NCBI RefSeq assembly: GCF_003149515.1
Contig: NZ_CP029145.1
Location: 1,426,001 to 1,490,000 of the forward strand
Direction of reading: 5' to 3'
DNA: 64,000 nt
Source: Hymenobacter nivis
GTDB lineage: Bacteria; Bacteroidota; Bacteroidia; Cytophagales; Hymenobacteraceae
Part shown: piece by piece, positions 26,601-34,809 of the stretch
How the letters are laid out: each line of letters begins with the position of its first letter
Position numbering within the stretch: the stretch's first letter is position 1
Translations under genes and position numbers: made by a program
Notes under the pieces: generated by a model
The model's input: the letters and a program-made list of their open reading frames with translations, nothing else
The model's database searches: none
What the model was told of the DNA's origin: nothing

Positions 26601-27167
26601 ATGAATAACTGCCTTTCCCTTGGGGCCCTGGCCTGCCTGCTGGCCCTGGCCGCCCCCGCCGCCCGGGCCCAGCAAGTGGCCCTGCCGCCCCCGGTGGCTG
26701 TGCAAGACAAGACCCAGCCCAGCCCCCGCCTCAATCCCGAAGCCACCAACCGCGCCGAGCGCCTGAGCGACTACATGGTACGCGACCTGCATCTCAACGG
26801 CTACCAGGCGGCCCGCCTGCGCGCCATCAACGCCGACAAAACCACCAAGCTGGAAGCAGCCGAGCGCCTCAACGCCAAGAACGCACCAGCCCTCGACCAG
26901 CAACGCACCGGCATCATGCATGAGCGCGACCAAGAGCTGCGAGGCGTACTCAGTACCGACCAGTACTCCAATTACTACGAGGCCCGCGGCCGCTACAACA
27001 AGGCCGACCGCGACTACGCCAGCACCGCCACCCAAGTCGCCACCGAGGCGCTCGTCAAGTCGGTGCAGGACCCCGCCCCAGTCCGCGCTAACGATGCCAC
27101 CATCGGCCCCGCCAACCCCAAAGCCAACACCCGCCCCGCTGGCAATCTGGGCCGCAACGCCCGCTAG
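26601..27167 (+). CDS. Small exported helical protein
   Basis: 188 residues. The signal peptide ends at PAARAQQ (about 24). A helical core reads RAERLSDYMVRDLHLNGYQAARLRAI, then EAAERLNAKNAP and LSTDQYSNYYEARG. This is the pattern of Spy/CpxP-like or Bacteroidota DUF proteins that count an LTxxQ-like helix, but the match is loose. The tail is low complexity. A strong terminator follows 20 bases later. Confidence 0.65.
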   Translation: MNNCLSLGALACLLALAAPAARAQQVALPPPVAVQDKTQPSPRLNPEATNRAERLSDYMVRDLHLNGYQAARLRAINADKTTKLEAAERLNAKNAPALDQQRTGIMHERDQELRGVLSTDQYSNYYEARGRYNKADRDYASTATQVATEALVKSVQDPAPVRANDATIGPANPKANTRPAGNLGRNAR

Positions 27168-27187
27168 CCCCGGGGCCCAAGGCCCAC

Positions 27188-27223
27188 AAAAAAGCCCCGC
27201 CGGCAGTGCCAGCGGGGCTTTTT
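27188..27223 (+). terminator. Rho-independent terminator
   Basis: AAAAGCCCCGC pairs with GCGGGGCTTTT across GGCAGTGCCA-type loop bases, with a T tract after. It ends the 26601-27167 transcript and could also work for gldC from the other side. Confidence 0.9.
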
Positions 27224-27248
27224 CATTATCTCGCGGCAACTGGGGGCC

Positions 27249-27587
27249 CTAGCTCAGGCCCTGCTCCTGCTGGTCGAGGTATTCGGACAGCTCTTTGCAA
27301 AGGGCGCGGATTTTCTTAGCCATTTCCACGTCGTTGGTGGCCGACATGATGTTTTCGGCCATCGAGCCCATGTTATCCACGCAGAAGCGCTTCATCTCGT
27401 CGGTCGGCATGTCTTTGGTCCAGAGGTCAATTTTCATCGTGCCCACCTGCTCGCGGTCCCACAGGGCAATGTTGATGGCCTTGGCAAAGTGGATATCGGG
27501 CCCTGCGTCGGTGGCCGACCAGCTGATAGCCTCGGGTATTTTCTGGTCGTCTAGAGCAATGCTGAAGCGGATTTCGGATTTTTTCAT
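27249..27587 (-). CDS. gldC: Gliding motility protein GldC
   Basis: 112 residues starting MKKSEIRFSIALDDQKIPE at the ATG at 27585-27587, with a GCCTCCTCC-like purine complement upstream. IDLWTKDMPTDEMKRF is the hallmark block of GldC, and the whole length is alignable from memory. In Flavobacterium it is linked to gliding and the type IX secretion apparatus but is not essential in all species. No other gld gene is in the window. Confidence 0.9.
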   Translation of the reverse strand: MKKSEIRFSIALDDQKIPEAISWSATDAGPDIHFAKAINIALWDREQVGTMKIDLWTKDMPTDEMKRFCVDNMGSMAENIMSATNDVEMAKKIRALCKELSEYLDQQEQGLS

Positions 27588-27658
27588 TTGGAGGAGGCAA
27601 TAAATCAAGAACGTCATGCCGAGCTTAGCGAAGCATCTTTTCGGCGGAGTAATTAATT

Positions 27659-28495
27659 ACTGATGTTACGCACCACTTTGATGGATTGCGTAGGAAGGGC
27701 ATTTGATGAAGCAGCTGGAGCCCCTTTCTGAAGCGTAGGCGCAATCAGTGCGTAAAGTCAGTTATTATGTTCAGTTTTGCTTTTAAATCCCTAGGGCCAT
27801 TGTATTTATTTGAAAATATTATATTATCAATTTTCCAATCATTTTTATGTATCAAAATAACGTCATCCGTCCAAATTTCTTTCGGTCTGGAATTAGATTC
27901 AAATTCAACTACTGCTTCAGCAGTATTATCTTTAATAAATATTTTTTTTATGGTATATTTTGAAAAACCTTCATATAAACTTGTATACCAACTTCCTTCT
28001 AGTATAACAGGTTTGTCAGTGGGATATTTACTTTTTTTAATTCGCTCTATATCAGCTTTCGTTATTTCCTGTACATTCATCATATTCTTCACAATGTTGT
28101 TTGAAAATAGAGTTGTATCTGGCACATTATCGTAAAAACCCCTTTTTTTGGAATAAAGTTGATTAATTTTAGTTTTAATTTCTTGCTCTGTCGAGTGTTT
28201 TTGCTCTGTCGAGTGTTTTTTGCAACCAAAAGCAGATAATGAAACTAGTCCGTATAAAAGCAAAATATTAGTTTTCATGTATCAACCTATTTTTAGAACG
28301 ATACTGTGGAAAATTACCGCTATCATTACGGTACTTGCTACTCGCCAAGAACTATAATTACGGGTGTTTCTTTTTAGTAAACAAGTTAGTAGCTGATATT
28401 ACGTAGGCCTTGCGCCAGCTTGCTGGAAACAAGCTGTTGCAGTCGATACAAATGCCCATCCCAACAAATAGACGCAGATGCTACGTAACATCAGT
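27659..28495. mobile_element. Cargo-bearing non-autonomous element, 837 bp
   Basis: Inverted ends ACTGATGTTACG (27659-27670) and CGTAACATCAGT (28484-28495) are flanked by the 5-bp direct repeat TAATT (27654-27658, 28496-28500). It interrupts a family B repeat. It encodes only an AT-rich lipoprotein and no transposase. Each end is itself about 107 bases with a second, inner inverted site (CGTAAAGTCAGT near 27751; CTGATATTACG near 28393) and a shared GGGCATTTG word. The same terminal sequence closes the IS4-like remnant at 11541-11552. Confidence 0.75.
27745..28278 (-). CDS. AT-rich lipoprotein, cargo of the element
   Basis: 177 residues with a lipobox (SLSAFGC, cysteine 19), so a membrane-anchored lipoprotein. 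The next residues contain KHSTEQ twice, from an 18-bp tandem duplication (28183-28200 and 28201-28218). The mature part looks like a small alpha/beta domain (VILEGSWYTSLYEGFSKYTI; NTAEAVVEFES; DWKIDNIIF), reminiscent of DUF3828 or NTF2-like lipoproteins, but I cannot name it. The base composition is very AT-rich against its neighbours. Its stop codon lies in the left end of the element. Confidence 0.75.
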   Translation of the reverse strand: MKTNILLLYGLVSLSAFGCKKHSTEQKHSTEQEIKTKINQLYSKKRGFYDNVPDTTLFSNNIVKNMMNVQEITKADIERIKKSKYPTDKPVILEGSWYTSLYEGFSKYTIKKIFIKDNTAEAVVEFESNSRPKEIWTDDVILIHKNDWKIDNIIFSNKYNGPRDLKAKLNIITDFTH

Positions 28496-28569
28496 TAATT
28501 CCTTGCGCGGTAGAGATGCTTCGCTGCGCTTAGCATGACGCTCTTAGATAAATAGGTAAGCGTCAAAGA

Positions 28570-29694
28570 TTAAACGTAGTTGTTGAGCATCACCGGCATC
28601 ACCAGCATCAGGATGCTTTCGTTGTCGTCGGCGGCGGCGGGCATTAGCAGGCCGGCGCGGTTGGGGGTACTCAGCTCCAAGGTAATTTCCTCGGAGTCGA
28701 TGTTGGAGAGCATTTCTTGCAGGAAGCGGGCGTTGAAGCCAATTTCCATATCCTCGCCGTCGTACTGGCAAGCCAGGCGCTCGTTGGCCTCATTGCTGAA
28801 GTCGAGGTCTTCGGCCGAAACCGTCAGCTCGGAGCCAGCCAGACGCAAGCGCACCTGGTGGGTGGTTTTATTGGAGTAGATACTGATGCGACGCACCGAG
28901 TTCAGCAGCTCCTGGCGATTGATGGTGAGCTTATTGGGGTTGCTCACCGGAATCACGTTCTCGTAGTCGGGGTAGCGCTCGTCGATGAGGCGGCACACGA
29001 GGCGCATCTGGTTGAACGAGAAAAAAGCGTTGCTCTGGTTGAACTCGATGCGCACTGGGGCTGCCTCCGAGGGCAGCACCCCCTTGAGCAGGTTGAAGGC
29101 CTTGCGCGGGACGATGAGGTTAGCGGTTTGGCCGGCGCCCACGTCCTGGCGGCGGTAGCGCAGCAGGCGGTGGCCATCGGTGGCCACGAAGGTGATTTGC
29201 GCGTCGGCCAGCTGCACCAGGATGCCGGTCATGGCCGGGCGCAGCTCGTCGGTGCTCACCGCGAAGATGGTTTTGTTTATGGCCCGGGCCAGCGACGACG
29301 ACGGGATTTCGACCGGAGCCGAGCCCTTCACCACCGGCACGCGGGGGAAGTCGGCGGCGTTTTCGCCGGCCAGCTTGTAGCGCCCGTTGGCCGAGCCAAT
29401 TTCAATGGTGTACGTCTCCTCGTCGATAGTGAAGGTAACGGGCTGGTCGGGCAGGTTCTTCAGCGTGTCGAGCAGGATGCGGGCGGGCGCGGCGATGCGG
29501 CCGGCGTCGCGGGCCTCCACGGGCAGCTCGGTGATCATGCTAGTTTCCAGGTCGGAAGCCGTAATCGTCAGCTTACCGGCTTCAATCTCAAAAAGGAAAT
29601 TCTCGAGAATGGGCACCACGGGGTTGTTCGTAACCACGCCGTTGATGCTCTGGAGCTGCTTGAGCAGCGCGGAAGAGGAGACGATGAATTTCAT
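28570..29694 (-). CDS. dnaN: DNA polymerase III subunit beta (sliding clamp)
   Basis: 374 residues forming three repeated clamp domains. MKFIVSSSALLKQLQSINGV is the typical start, VEARDAGRIAAPARILLDTL falls in domain 1, and MLVMPVMLNNYV closes the C-terminus that lines the cleft binding partner peptides. It encircles DNA and tethers polymerase III. Unlike many bacteria, dnaA and recF are not beside it here. A TATCTTTG box lies 33 bases upstream. Confidence 0.97.
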   Translation of the reverse strand: MKFIVSSSALLKQLQSINGVVTNNPVVPILENFLFEIEAGKLTITASDLETSMITELPVEARDAGRIAAPARILLDTLKNLPDQPVTFTIDEETYTIEIGSANGRYKLAGENAADFPRVPVVKGSAPVEIPSSSLARAINKTIFAVSTDELRPAMTGILVQLADAQITFVATDGHRLLRYRRQDVGAGQTANLIVPRKAFNLLKGVLPSEAAPVRIEFNQSNAFFSFNQMRLVCRLIDERYPDYENVIPVSNPNKLTINRQELLNSVRRISIYSNKTTHQVRLRLAGSELTVSAEDLDFSNEANERLACQYDGEDMEIGFNARFLQEMLSNIDSEEITLELSTPNRAGLLMPAAADDNESILMLVMPVMLNNYV

Positions 29695-29726
29695 AAGACG
29701 AAGGCTAGGCTAGGGTTGGGGGACGG

Positions 29727-29734
29727 CAAAGATA
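29727..29734 (-). promoter_or_regulatory. dnaN promoter, -7 box TATCTTTG
   Basis: Exact TAnnTTTG match on the minus strand. A TTTC at 29755-29758 sits 20 bases upstream, one base off the TTTG consensus. It lies 33 bases before the dnaN start. Confidence 0.65.
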
Positions 29735-29769
29735 CGCGGCCGCCCCGGGCTTTGGAAAGCGGCCGGCGC

Positions 29770-29777
29770 TATCTTTG
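29770..29777 (+). promoter_or_regulatory. Divergent -7 box TATCTTTG
   Basis: Exact match facing the antitoxin gene at 29846. TTTG at 29751-29754 is only 15 bases upstream, shorter than usual. It is only 43 bases from the dnaN box, so the two promoters are nearly back to back. Confidence 0.5.
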
Positions 29778-29845
29778 GTAGCGGTCGCGGCGCGGCGGCC
29801 GAGCCCTGGGGCCCCGTTTCCAGCTACTCTAAATTTTAGCGCACC

Positions 29846-30034
29846 ATGAGCAGAGAAACCATTTTAGCGGCCATCAATGCGCTACCCGCCGACGTCAACG
29901 CCAGTGAGCTGGAAGAAACCTTGGAGCGACTCGTTTTCATGGCCAAGGTTGAAGAAGGTATCCGCCAGAGTGAACAGGACGAAACCATTTCCCAGGAGGC
30001 CCTATTAAAATTGGTACAAACGCGGGAAAAATAA
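29846..30034 (+). CDS. Small antitoxin-like protein
   Basis: 62 residues, acidic and helical: SELEETLERLVFMAKVEEGIRQSEQDETISQEALLKLV. The size, composition and directly following toxin-like frame fit the antitoxin of a ParE/RelE-type pair in Bacteroidota. No DNA-binding domain is obvious, as is common for this short class. Its stop (TAA at 30032-30034) overlaps the start region of the toxin frame. Confidence 0.75.
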   Translation: MSRETILAAINALPADVNASELEETLERLVFMAKVEEGIRQSEQDETISQEALLKLVQTREK

Positions 30035-30314
30035 GCTGGACCAACGCGGCCGTCGGTAATTTACAAGCGGCCCGGGAGTACACCGCCCGTCGTCCGCCGC
30101 CAATGCGGCAGCCCTGGTGCAGCGAATCATTGATAGAACTCGCATTCTGGAATCATTTCCCCGGCTCGGCCGCATGGTTCCCAAGTTCGGCAACCCCCGC
30201 ATTCGGGAATTAACCGAAGGAAATTTCCGCATTGTGTACCGAATCGTAAGCACGGAGCGAATTGACATCACGCGCGTTCATCATACTTCGCGCCCGCTCT
30301 CCGACCCGGGCTAA
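30010..30314 (+). pseudogene. ParE/RelE-family toxin, frameshifted
   Basis: The first part reads KISWTNAAVGNLQAAREYTARR; after about 30098 the sequence continues in another frame as SAANAAALVQRIIDRTRI, RIRELTEGNFRIVYRI and HHTSRPLS. Together they make a full ParE-like toxin of about 95 residues, but a single-base change breaks the frame. An ATG at 30117 opens only the C-terminal 65 residues. No good start codon is seen for the first part (ATT or GTA region), which is another sign of decay. Confidence 0.8.
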
Positions 30315-30333
30315 TCACCGCGGGCAGACGCCA

Positions 30334-30963
30334 CTACCGCCCCTGGGCCATGTCCAACATTTGGCGCAGCAGCTGCTGTTGCTCCACTAAGTACTGGTTA
30401 CGCATTTCGGCCAGCGCCAATTGGTGCAGCAGGTGCTGGGTTTGGAGGGCAGCGCCGATGGCCACGTCGGCTGCGGGCACGGGCGCCGCAGTTGCTGCTG
30501 GTACCAGCGCGGGGGCCCCCACGGGCGGGGCCACTACCGGCGGGACGGCCTCAGTCACCGGGGGCACGACTAGTGGCACCGCTGGGCTAGCCGCGGGCTG
30601 CGGGGCACTGGCGGCCGGCGCTTCCAAGGCTTCGTCGGCCACTTGGGCGGCGAAGAGCGAGGGGACCCCGGCGGTCTTTTTCAGGGCTACGGCCGACGTT
30701 TGCGGCACGGGCGCTGCTGCGGAGGCGGCGCTGGGGGGCCCGGTGAGCAGCATAGGGCCGTGCCCTTCCATCAGCCAGTCCTTCGATACATTTGGGTAAA
30801 TCTCAAAAACCTTGCACAGTAGGTCGTAGCCGGGCTTATTGCGGCCGTCGATGAGGTGCTGTATTACGCTGGCAGTTTTGCCCAGCGACTGCGCAAAGGC
30901 GTTTTTAGTCAGGCCAATTTCTTGAATGAGTTCGGCGAAGCGGAGGTTAACGGGGGCCAGCAT
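30334..30963 (-). CDS. XRE-type helix-turn-helix regulator
   Basis: 209 residues. The N-terminal HTH (residues 5-65) reads NLRFAELIQEIGLTKNAFAQ then VIQHLIDGRNKPGYDLLCKV, followed by SKDWLMEGHGPML, a common Bacteroidota XRE pattern. Residues about 75-165 are an Ala/Pro/Val-rich linker, and the tail MRNQYLVEQQQLLRQMLDMA is a likely coiled coil for dimer formation. The target is unknown. A degenerate secreted-protein gene lies upstream. Confidence 0.85.
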   Translation of the reverse strand: MLAPVNLRFAELIQEIGLTKNAFAQSLGKTASVIQHLIDGRNKPGYDLLCKVFEIYPNVSKDWLMEGHGPMLLTGPPSAASAAAPVPQTSAVALKKTAGVPSLFAAQVADEALEAPAASAPQPAASPAVPLVVPPVTEAVPPVVAPPVGAPALVPAATAAPVPAADVAIGAALQTQHLLHQLALAEMRNQYLVEQQQLLRQMLDMAQGR

Positions 30964-31011
30964 GAATATTTACACAAATGAAACGTTGTGCAAATGTATA
31001 ACCGCTGGCGG

Positions 31012-31883
31012 CTACGGCTTTTTTGGAGCCCCAGCGGCGTGGGCTACCGGCACCGGCGGGCCCCAGGGGCGCACCCGCACGTAGGGAAATCAGTAAGTAT
31101 CGTCAGGCTCGAAGTTTTGCATGACGTGGGGCAATTCGAACCGGTAGAACAGCAGCAATGCCCGGGGCGTAAGGGTGATTTCGTCAAGAGCGACGCCCGG
31201 GGCCCCATCGGGGCGGGCGGCCCGTTCAAAACTCACCCGCCGGGTTGCCTTGTTCCAGTAAAGCGCTCGGTCAGACCAGCTACTTCTGCCGAATCGTTGA
31301 TGGTGGCTACGATTTCGACCAGCGTTTCGCCCATGCGCCGGTTGATGGCACCCTCCGTTCGCAGCGTTAATTGGGCGGGTTCATCGGCCACCACGTCGGC
31401 CAGCCGGAGCGGGCGGCCAGTGCGGAGGTCGAACGTAACGTGCCCGGTTTCCTGCATGGGTTGCACCCCCACAAACTCAAGCGTAAACCCGAATAGAAGC
31501 GAAAAACCCTGGTTTAGCAACACGTTGTAGTCCGCGCCCACAAGCCCCCGGCCGTAGTTGCGCGACACCTTCTCGTCGGCGTCGTAGCGGCTTGCCTGGT
31601 CGGCTTGGCGCAGCTGCTGCCGGGGCGTGCGCAGGGAATCGACGTCGCCTGCTGCGTGGGCCCGGACAAGCAGCTGGAGCAGCGCCCGGTTGATGCGCCG
31701 GGCCACGGCGGCGTCCGCCAGCTTCACCTGCGGCACGGTGAAATCTGCTTCGGTCACGCCGTACACCTACGCCCAGCAGCCCGGCGCGAACTACGCCCAT
31801 GCCGGGGCCCCCAGCAGCCCCAATCCCAGCCAGATTCCCGGCCCGCACAGTGCCCTGACGGAACCCCAAAAAATCCGTTTCAT
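31012..31883 (-). pseudogene. Degenerate exported protein, possibly RsiV-like (DUF3298)
   Basis: From the ATG at 31881-31883 the frame gives a signal peptide (MKRIFWGSVR... GAPAWA), then two TAG stops, then an open stretch: VYGVTEADFTVPQVKLADAA, VSRNYGRGLVGADYNVLLNQ, HVTFDLRTGRPLRLADVV. At about 31255 a one-base change moves it to the frame YWNKATRRVSFERAARPDG, ITLTPRALLLFYRFELPHV, then a TGA and FPYVRVRP. The order resembles RsiV/DUF3298 proteins. At least four lesions are visible, so the gene is dead. Confidence 0.7.
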
Positions 31884-31900
31884 CCGTTAAAACTACGGTC

Positions 31901-33139
31901 CTATTCGTAGCGCAGGCTCTCGATGGGATCCAGCGCCGCGGCTTTGCCGGCCGGGTACGAGCCCGAGAGCAGGCCCACGCTCACGCAAATAACCAGGCCC
32001 ACCAGCATCCAAAACCAGGGCACGTAGAACGAGCCGCTGCCGATGAGCAACGCCACACCGTTGCCGCCGAGCACGCCCAGGCCGATGCCCAAGGCCCCGC
32101 CGAGCACGCAAATCACGATGGCCTCGATGAGGAACTGCTGCCGGATTTGGACGGCCGTGGCCCCCAGGGCCTTGCGCACCCCAATTTCGCGGGTGCGCTC
32201 CGTAACGGATACGAGCATGATGTTCATGAGGGCGATGCTGGCCCCGAGCAGCGTGATGAAGGCGATGATGCCGCCCCCGACCCGCATTTTGCCCGAAAGC
32301 TCGTCGAGAGTTTTGGCCAGCGAGTCGCTGCTCTCAATTTCGAACGAATCGGCTTGGCCCAGGCGGTCGTGGCGCACGTTGCGCATAATGCCGGTGGCCT
32401 GGTCGAGCAGGTAGGGCAGCAGGGCCGGGCGGGTGCTGGCCGTTTTCAGGGCGTAGGTGAGGGCCCCGGCGCGGGGCAGCTGGTTGCCGGTTTCGAGCGG
32501 CAGCAGGGCCAGGCGGTCGGCCCCACCCCCGCCCATAGTGGTGCCGCTGGGCGCTAGCAGGCCCACAATGAGGAAGCGCCGGCCCAGGGCCGTAACGTAC
32601 TGCCCCACAGGAGTTTGGCGCGGAAACAGCTTCTCGCGGATTTCGTCGCCCACAATGGCCACGTTGGCGCCGCGCGTGAGCTCGTTTTGCGAGAAGCTGC
32701 GGCCCTGGGCCAGGTTGTAGCCCTGGATGCGCAGATAGTTTTCGTCGCCGGCCATCACCTGCATGTTGGGGTTGGTTTTTTCGCCGTTGGCCTTAAGCTC
32801 CGTAGCCCCCGAGATGAAGGCCGACACGCCCACCTCGGCCTCGGTGCCCAGCTGCGCCTTGTACTGGCGGGCCTGGAGCAGCGTGAGGGCCGGGTATTGC
32901 TTGCCCTGCACGCCGCCGTGGCGCGAGCGGTTATTGTAGCCCTTGGCCCGAATTTCGAACGAGTTGCTGCCCAGGCTGGCAAACGTCGCGTTCAGCGAGT
33001 TCTTCATGGCGTCGATGCTGGTGAGGATACCCACCAGGGCAAACAGGCCGATGCTGACGATGAGGGCCGTGAGCACGGTGCGCAGCAGGTTGCTGCGGAT
33101 GGAGCGGAAGGCTTCGCGGATGTTTTCGAGCAGGTTCAT
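31901..33139 (-). CDS. MacB/FtsX-family ABC transporter permease
   Basis: 412 residues. One N-terminal membrane span (VLTALIVSIGLFALVGILTS, about 22-41), a MacB-type periplasmic core domain (about 45-270), and three C-terminal spans with TREIGVRKALGAT between the first two, the classic FtsX/MacB loop. This class exports peptides, lipoproteins or macrolides, or signals through the envelope. The cognate ATPase is not adjacent. The gene sits next to the RsiV-like pseudogene on the same strand. Confidence 0.93.
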   Translation of the reverse strand: MNLLENIREAFRSIRSNLLRTVLTALIVSIGLFALVGILTSIDAMKNSLNATFASLGSNSFEIRAKGYNNRSRHGGVQGKQYPALTLLQARQYKAQLGTEAEVGVSAFISGATELKANGEKTNPNMQVMAGDENYLRIQGYNLAQGRSFSQNELTRGANVAIVGDEIREKLFPRQTPVGQYVTALGRRFLIVGLLAPSGTTMGGGGADRLALLPLETGNQLPRAGALTYALKTASTRPALLPYLLDQATGIMRNVRHDRLGQADSFEIESSDSLAKTLDELSGKMRVGGGIIAFITLLGASIALMNIMLVSVTERTREIGVRKALGATAVQIRQQFLIEAIVICVLGGALGIGLGVLGGNGVALLIGSGSFYVPWFWMLVGLVICVSVGLLSGSYPAGKAAALDPIESLRYE

Positions 33140-33270
33140 GGCGGCGGGGGTGGGCGGTGGGGCCCCGGCGGGGGGCCCCAGGCCGGCCCAAAGTTCGGCG
33201 GCCGGCGCCTAACTTGAACCACCGTTGCGGCCGCCTCGTTGGGCGGGTGCGTTATTTTCCCGAAAAACTT

Positions 33271-34548
33271 ATGCGGCACCCGCGTTTTCTCTTCTCGTTT
33301 TGGCTGCTGCTGGCCGGCCTGCTGGGGCCCCTGGCGGCCCGTGCCAACCACGTGCTCATCCCGATGGACAATACCCAGAAGGAGTGCCTGAAAGCCTACG
33401 GGGTGGCCTTCTGGCTGTTGCAGCGCGAGGTACCCGTGGACTGGCTCCTGAATTACCGCGGCGGCGCGTTTGCCTTCGACGTGACGCCGGGGGCCGAAAC
33501 TGAGCTGGCCGCCCGCGGTGTGAGCTACTCGGTTATTAGCGAGGCGCAATACAGCGGCATTTTGGCCGAAATCGCCGACGCCAACGCCAACATGGACGTG
33601 ATGAAGCTGGAGAAGGTACCCAAAATTGCGGTGTACACGCCCAAGGGCAAGCAGCCCTGGGACGACGCCGTGACGATGGTGTTGGAGTATGCCGAGATTC
33701 CGTACGACAAGATTTACGACGACGAAATACTGGGCGGCGTGCTGCCCAAGTACGACTGGCTGCACCTGCACCACGAGGACTTCACGGGCCAGTACGGCAA
33801 GTTTTACGCCACCTACCGCAACTACCCCTGGTACCAGCAGCAGGTGCACGACGCCGAAGCGGCCGCCAAGCGCAACAACTTCGGCAAGGTGAGCCAGATG
33901 AAGGCGACGGTGGCCGTGAAAATGCAGGAATTCATCGCCGGGGGCGGGTTTTTGTTCGCTATGTGCTCGGCCACCGACAGCTACGACATCGCCCTGGCCG
34001 GCCTGGGCGTGGACATGGTGGAGAGCATGTACGACGGCGACCCCGCCGACCCGCAGGCCCAAAGCAAGCTCAACTTTAACCGCTGCCTGGCCTTCCAGAA
34101 CTTCCAGCTCGTGCGCGACCCCTACCGGTACGAGTATTCCAACATCGACATGGAGCCCTACGAGCGGGGCTTGGGCGAGAGCAACGACTACTTCCAGCTC
34201 TTTACCTTCTCGGCCAAGTACGACCCCGTGCCCACCATGCTTACCCAGAACCACGAGAAGATCATCAAGGGTTTTATGGGCCAAACTACGGCCTTCCGCA
34301 AGAGCCTCGTGAAGCCCGACGTAGTGGTGATGGGCGACACCAAGCAGGACGGCGAGGTGCGCTACCTGCATGGCACGCTGGGCAAGGGCACCTGGACGTT
34401 TTACGGCGGCCACGACCCCGAAGACTACCAGCACCTGGTAGGCGAGGAGCCCACCGACCTGGCCCTGCACCCCAACTCGCCCGGCTACCGCCTAATTCTG
34501 AACAACGTGCTGTTTCCGGCGGCCAAAAAGAAGAAGCAGAAGACCTAG
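33271..34548 (+). CDS. Exported asparagine-synthetase-B-like protein
   Basis: 425 residues with a signal peptide ending at LAARANH (about 23). Blocks such as NHVLIPMDNTQKECLKAYG, EIPYDKIYDDE, WLHLHHEDFTGQYGKF and FFYGGHDPEDYQHLVGE-like text mark a family that databases often call asparagine synthetase B. Export and the absence of the N-terminal nucleophile cysteine and ATP-pyrophosphatase domain make that activity unlikely. I treat the function as unknown. The start at 33271 is chosen for the signal peptide. Confidence 0.75.
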   Translation: MRHPRFLFSFWLLLAGLLGPLAARANHVLIPMDNTQKECLKAYGVAFWLLQREVPVDWLLNYRGGAFAFDVTPGAETELAARGVSYSVISEAQYSGILAEIADANANMDVMKLEKVPKIAVYTPKGKQPWDDAVTMVLEYAEIPYDKIYDDEILGGVLPKYDWLHLHHEDFTGQYGKFYATYRNYPWYQQQVHDAEAAAKRNNFGKVSQMKATVAVKMQEFIAGGGFLFAMCSATDSYDIALAGLGVDMVESMYDGDPADPQAQSKLNFNRCLAFQNFQLVRDPYRYEYSNIDMEPYERGLGESNDYFQLFTFSAKYDPVPTMLTQNHEKIIKGFMGQTTAFRKSLVKPDVVVMGDTKQDGEVRYLHGTLGKGTWTFYGGHDPEDYQHLVGEEPTDLALHPNSPGYRLILNNVLFPAAKKKKQKT

Positions 34549-34580
34549 CCGGTTGGGAAATACCTAGGTGTATAAGAGAA

Positions 34581-34679
34581 CGTCATGCTGAACAAAGTGA
34601 AGCATCTCTCCCGCTGACTAATCCGATTCGATTGGGTCACTGCTGCGGGAGAGATGCTTCACTTTGTTCAGCATGACGT
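34581..34679. repeat. Hairpin repeat, family B (copy 4)
   Basis: CGTCATGCTGAACAAAGTGA with GAAGCATCTCTCCCGC is mirrored by GCGGGAGAGATGCTTCACTT and GTTCAGCATGACG. Arms of about 38 bases flank ACTAATCCGATTCG-type loop DNA. Confidence 0.9.
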
Positions 34680-34809
34680 GCTTTTAAGGGTTTTCTCGGC
34701 TGGGGCCCCATCCTACCCTTATTGCCTCTATCCTATAACTTTTCGGGCCCGTTTCGTGGTTTCTGCCCACCTTGCGGTCCTGTCTGTTGCCCGTGCTTAT
34801 TTTTTATTC

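Larger units (their letters stand above)
27612..28540. repeat. Hairpin repeat, family B (copy 3), split by an insertion
   Basis: Left arm 27612-27653 (CGTCATGCCGAGC, GCGAAGCATC) and right arm 28501-28540 (TAGAGATGCTTCGCTGCGC, AGCATGACG) are the two halves of a family B hairpin. The 837-bp cargo element lies between them. Confidence 0.85.

Noticed and set aside
33271..34548. Naming the gene asnB
   Set aside because: The protein is exported and lacks the N-terminal cysteine and synthetase domain, so the symbol would mislead.
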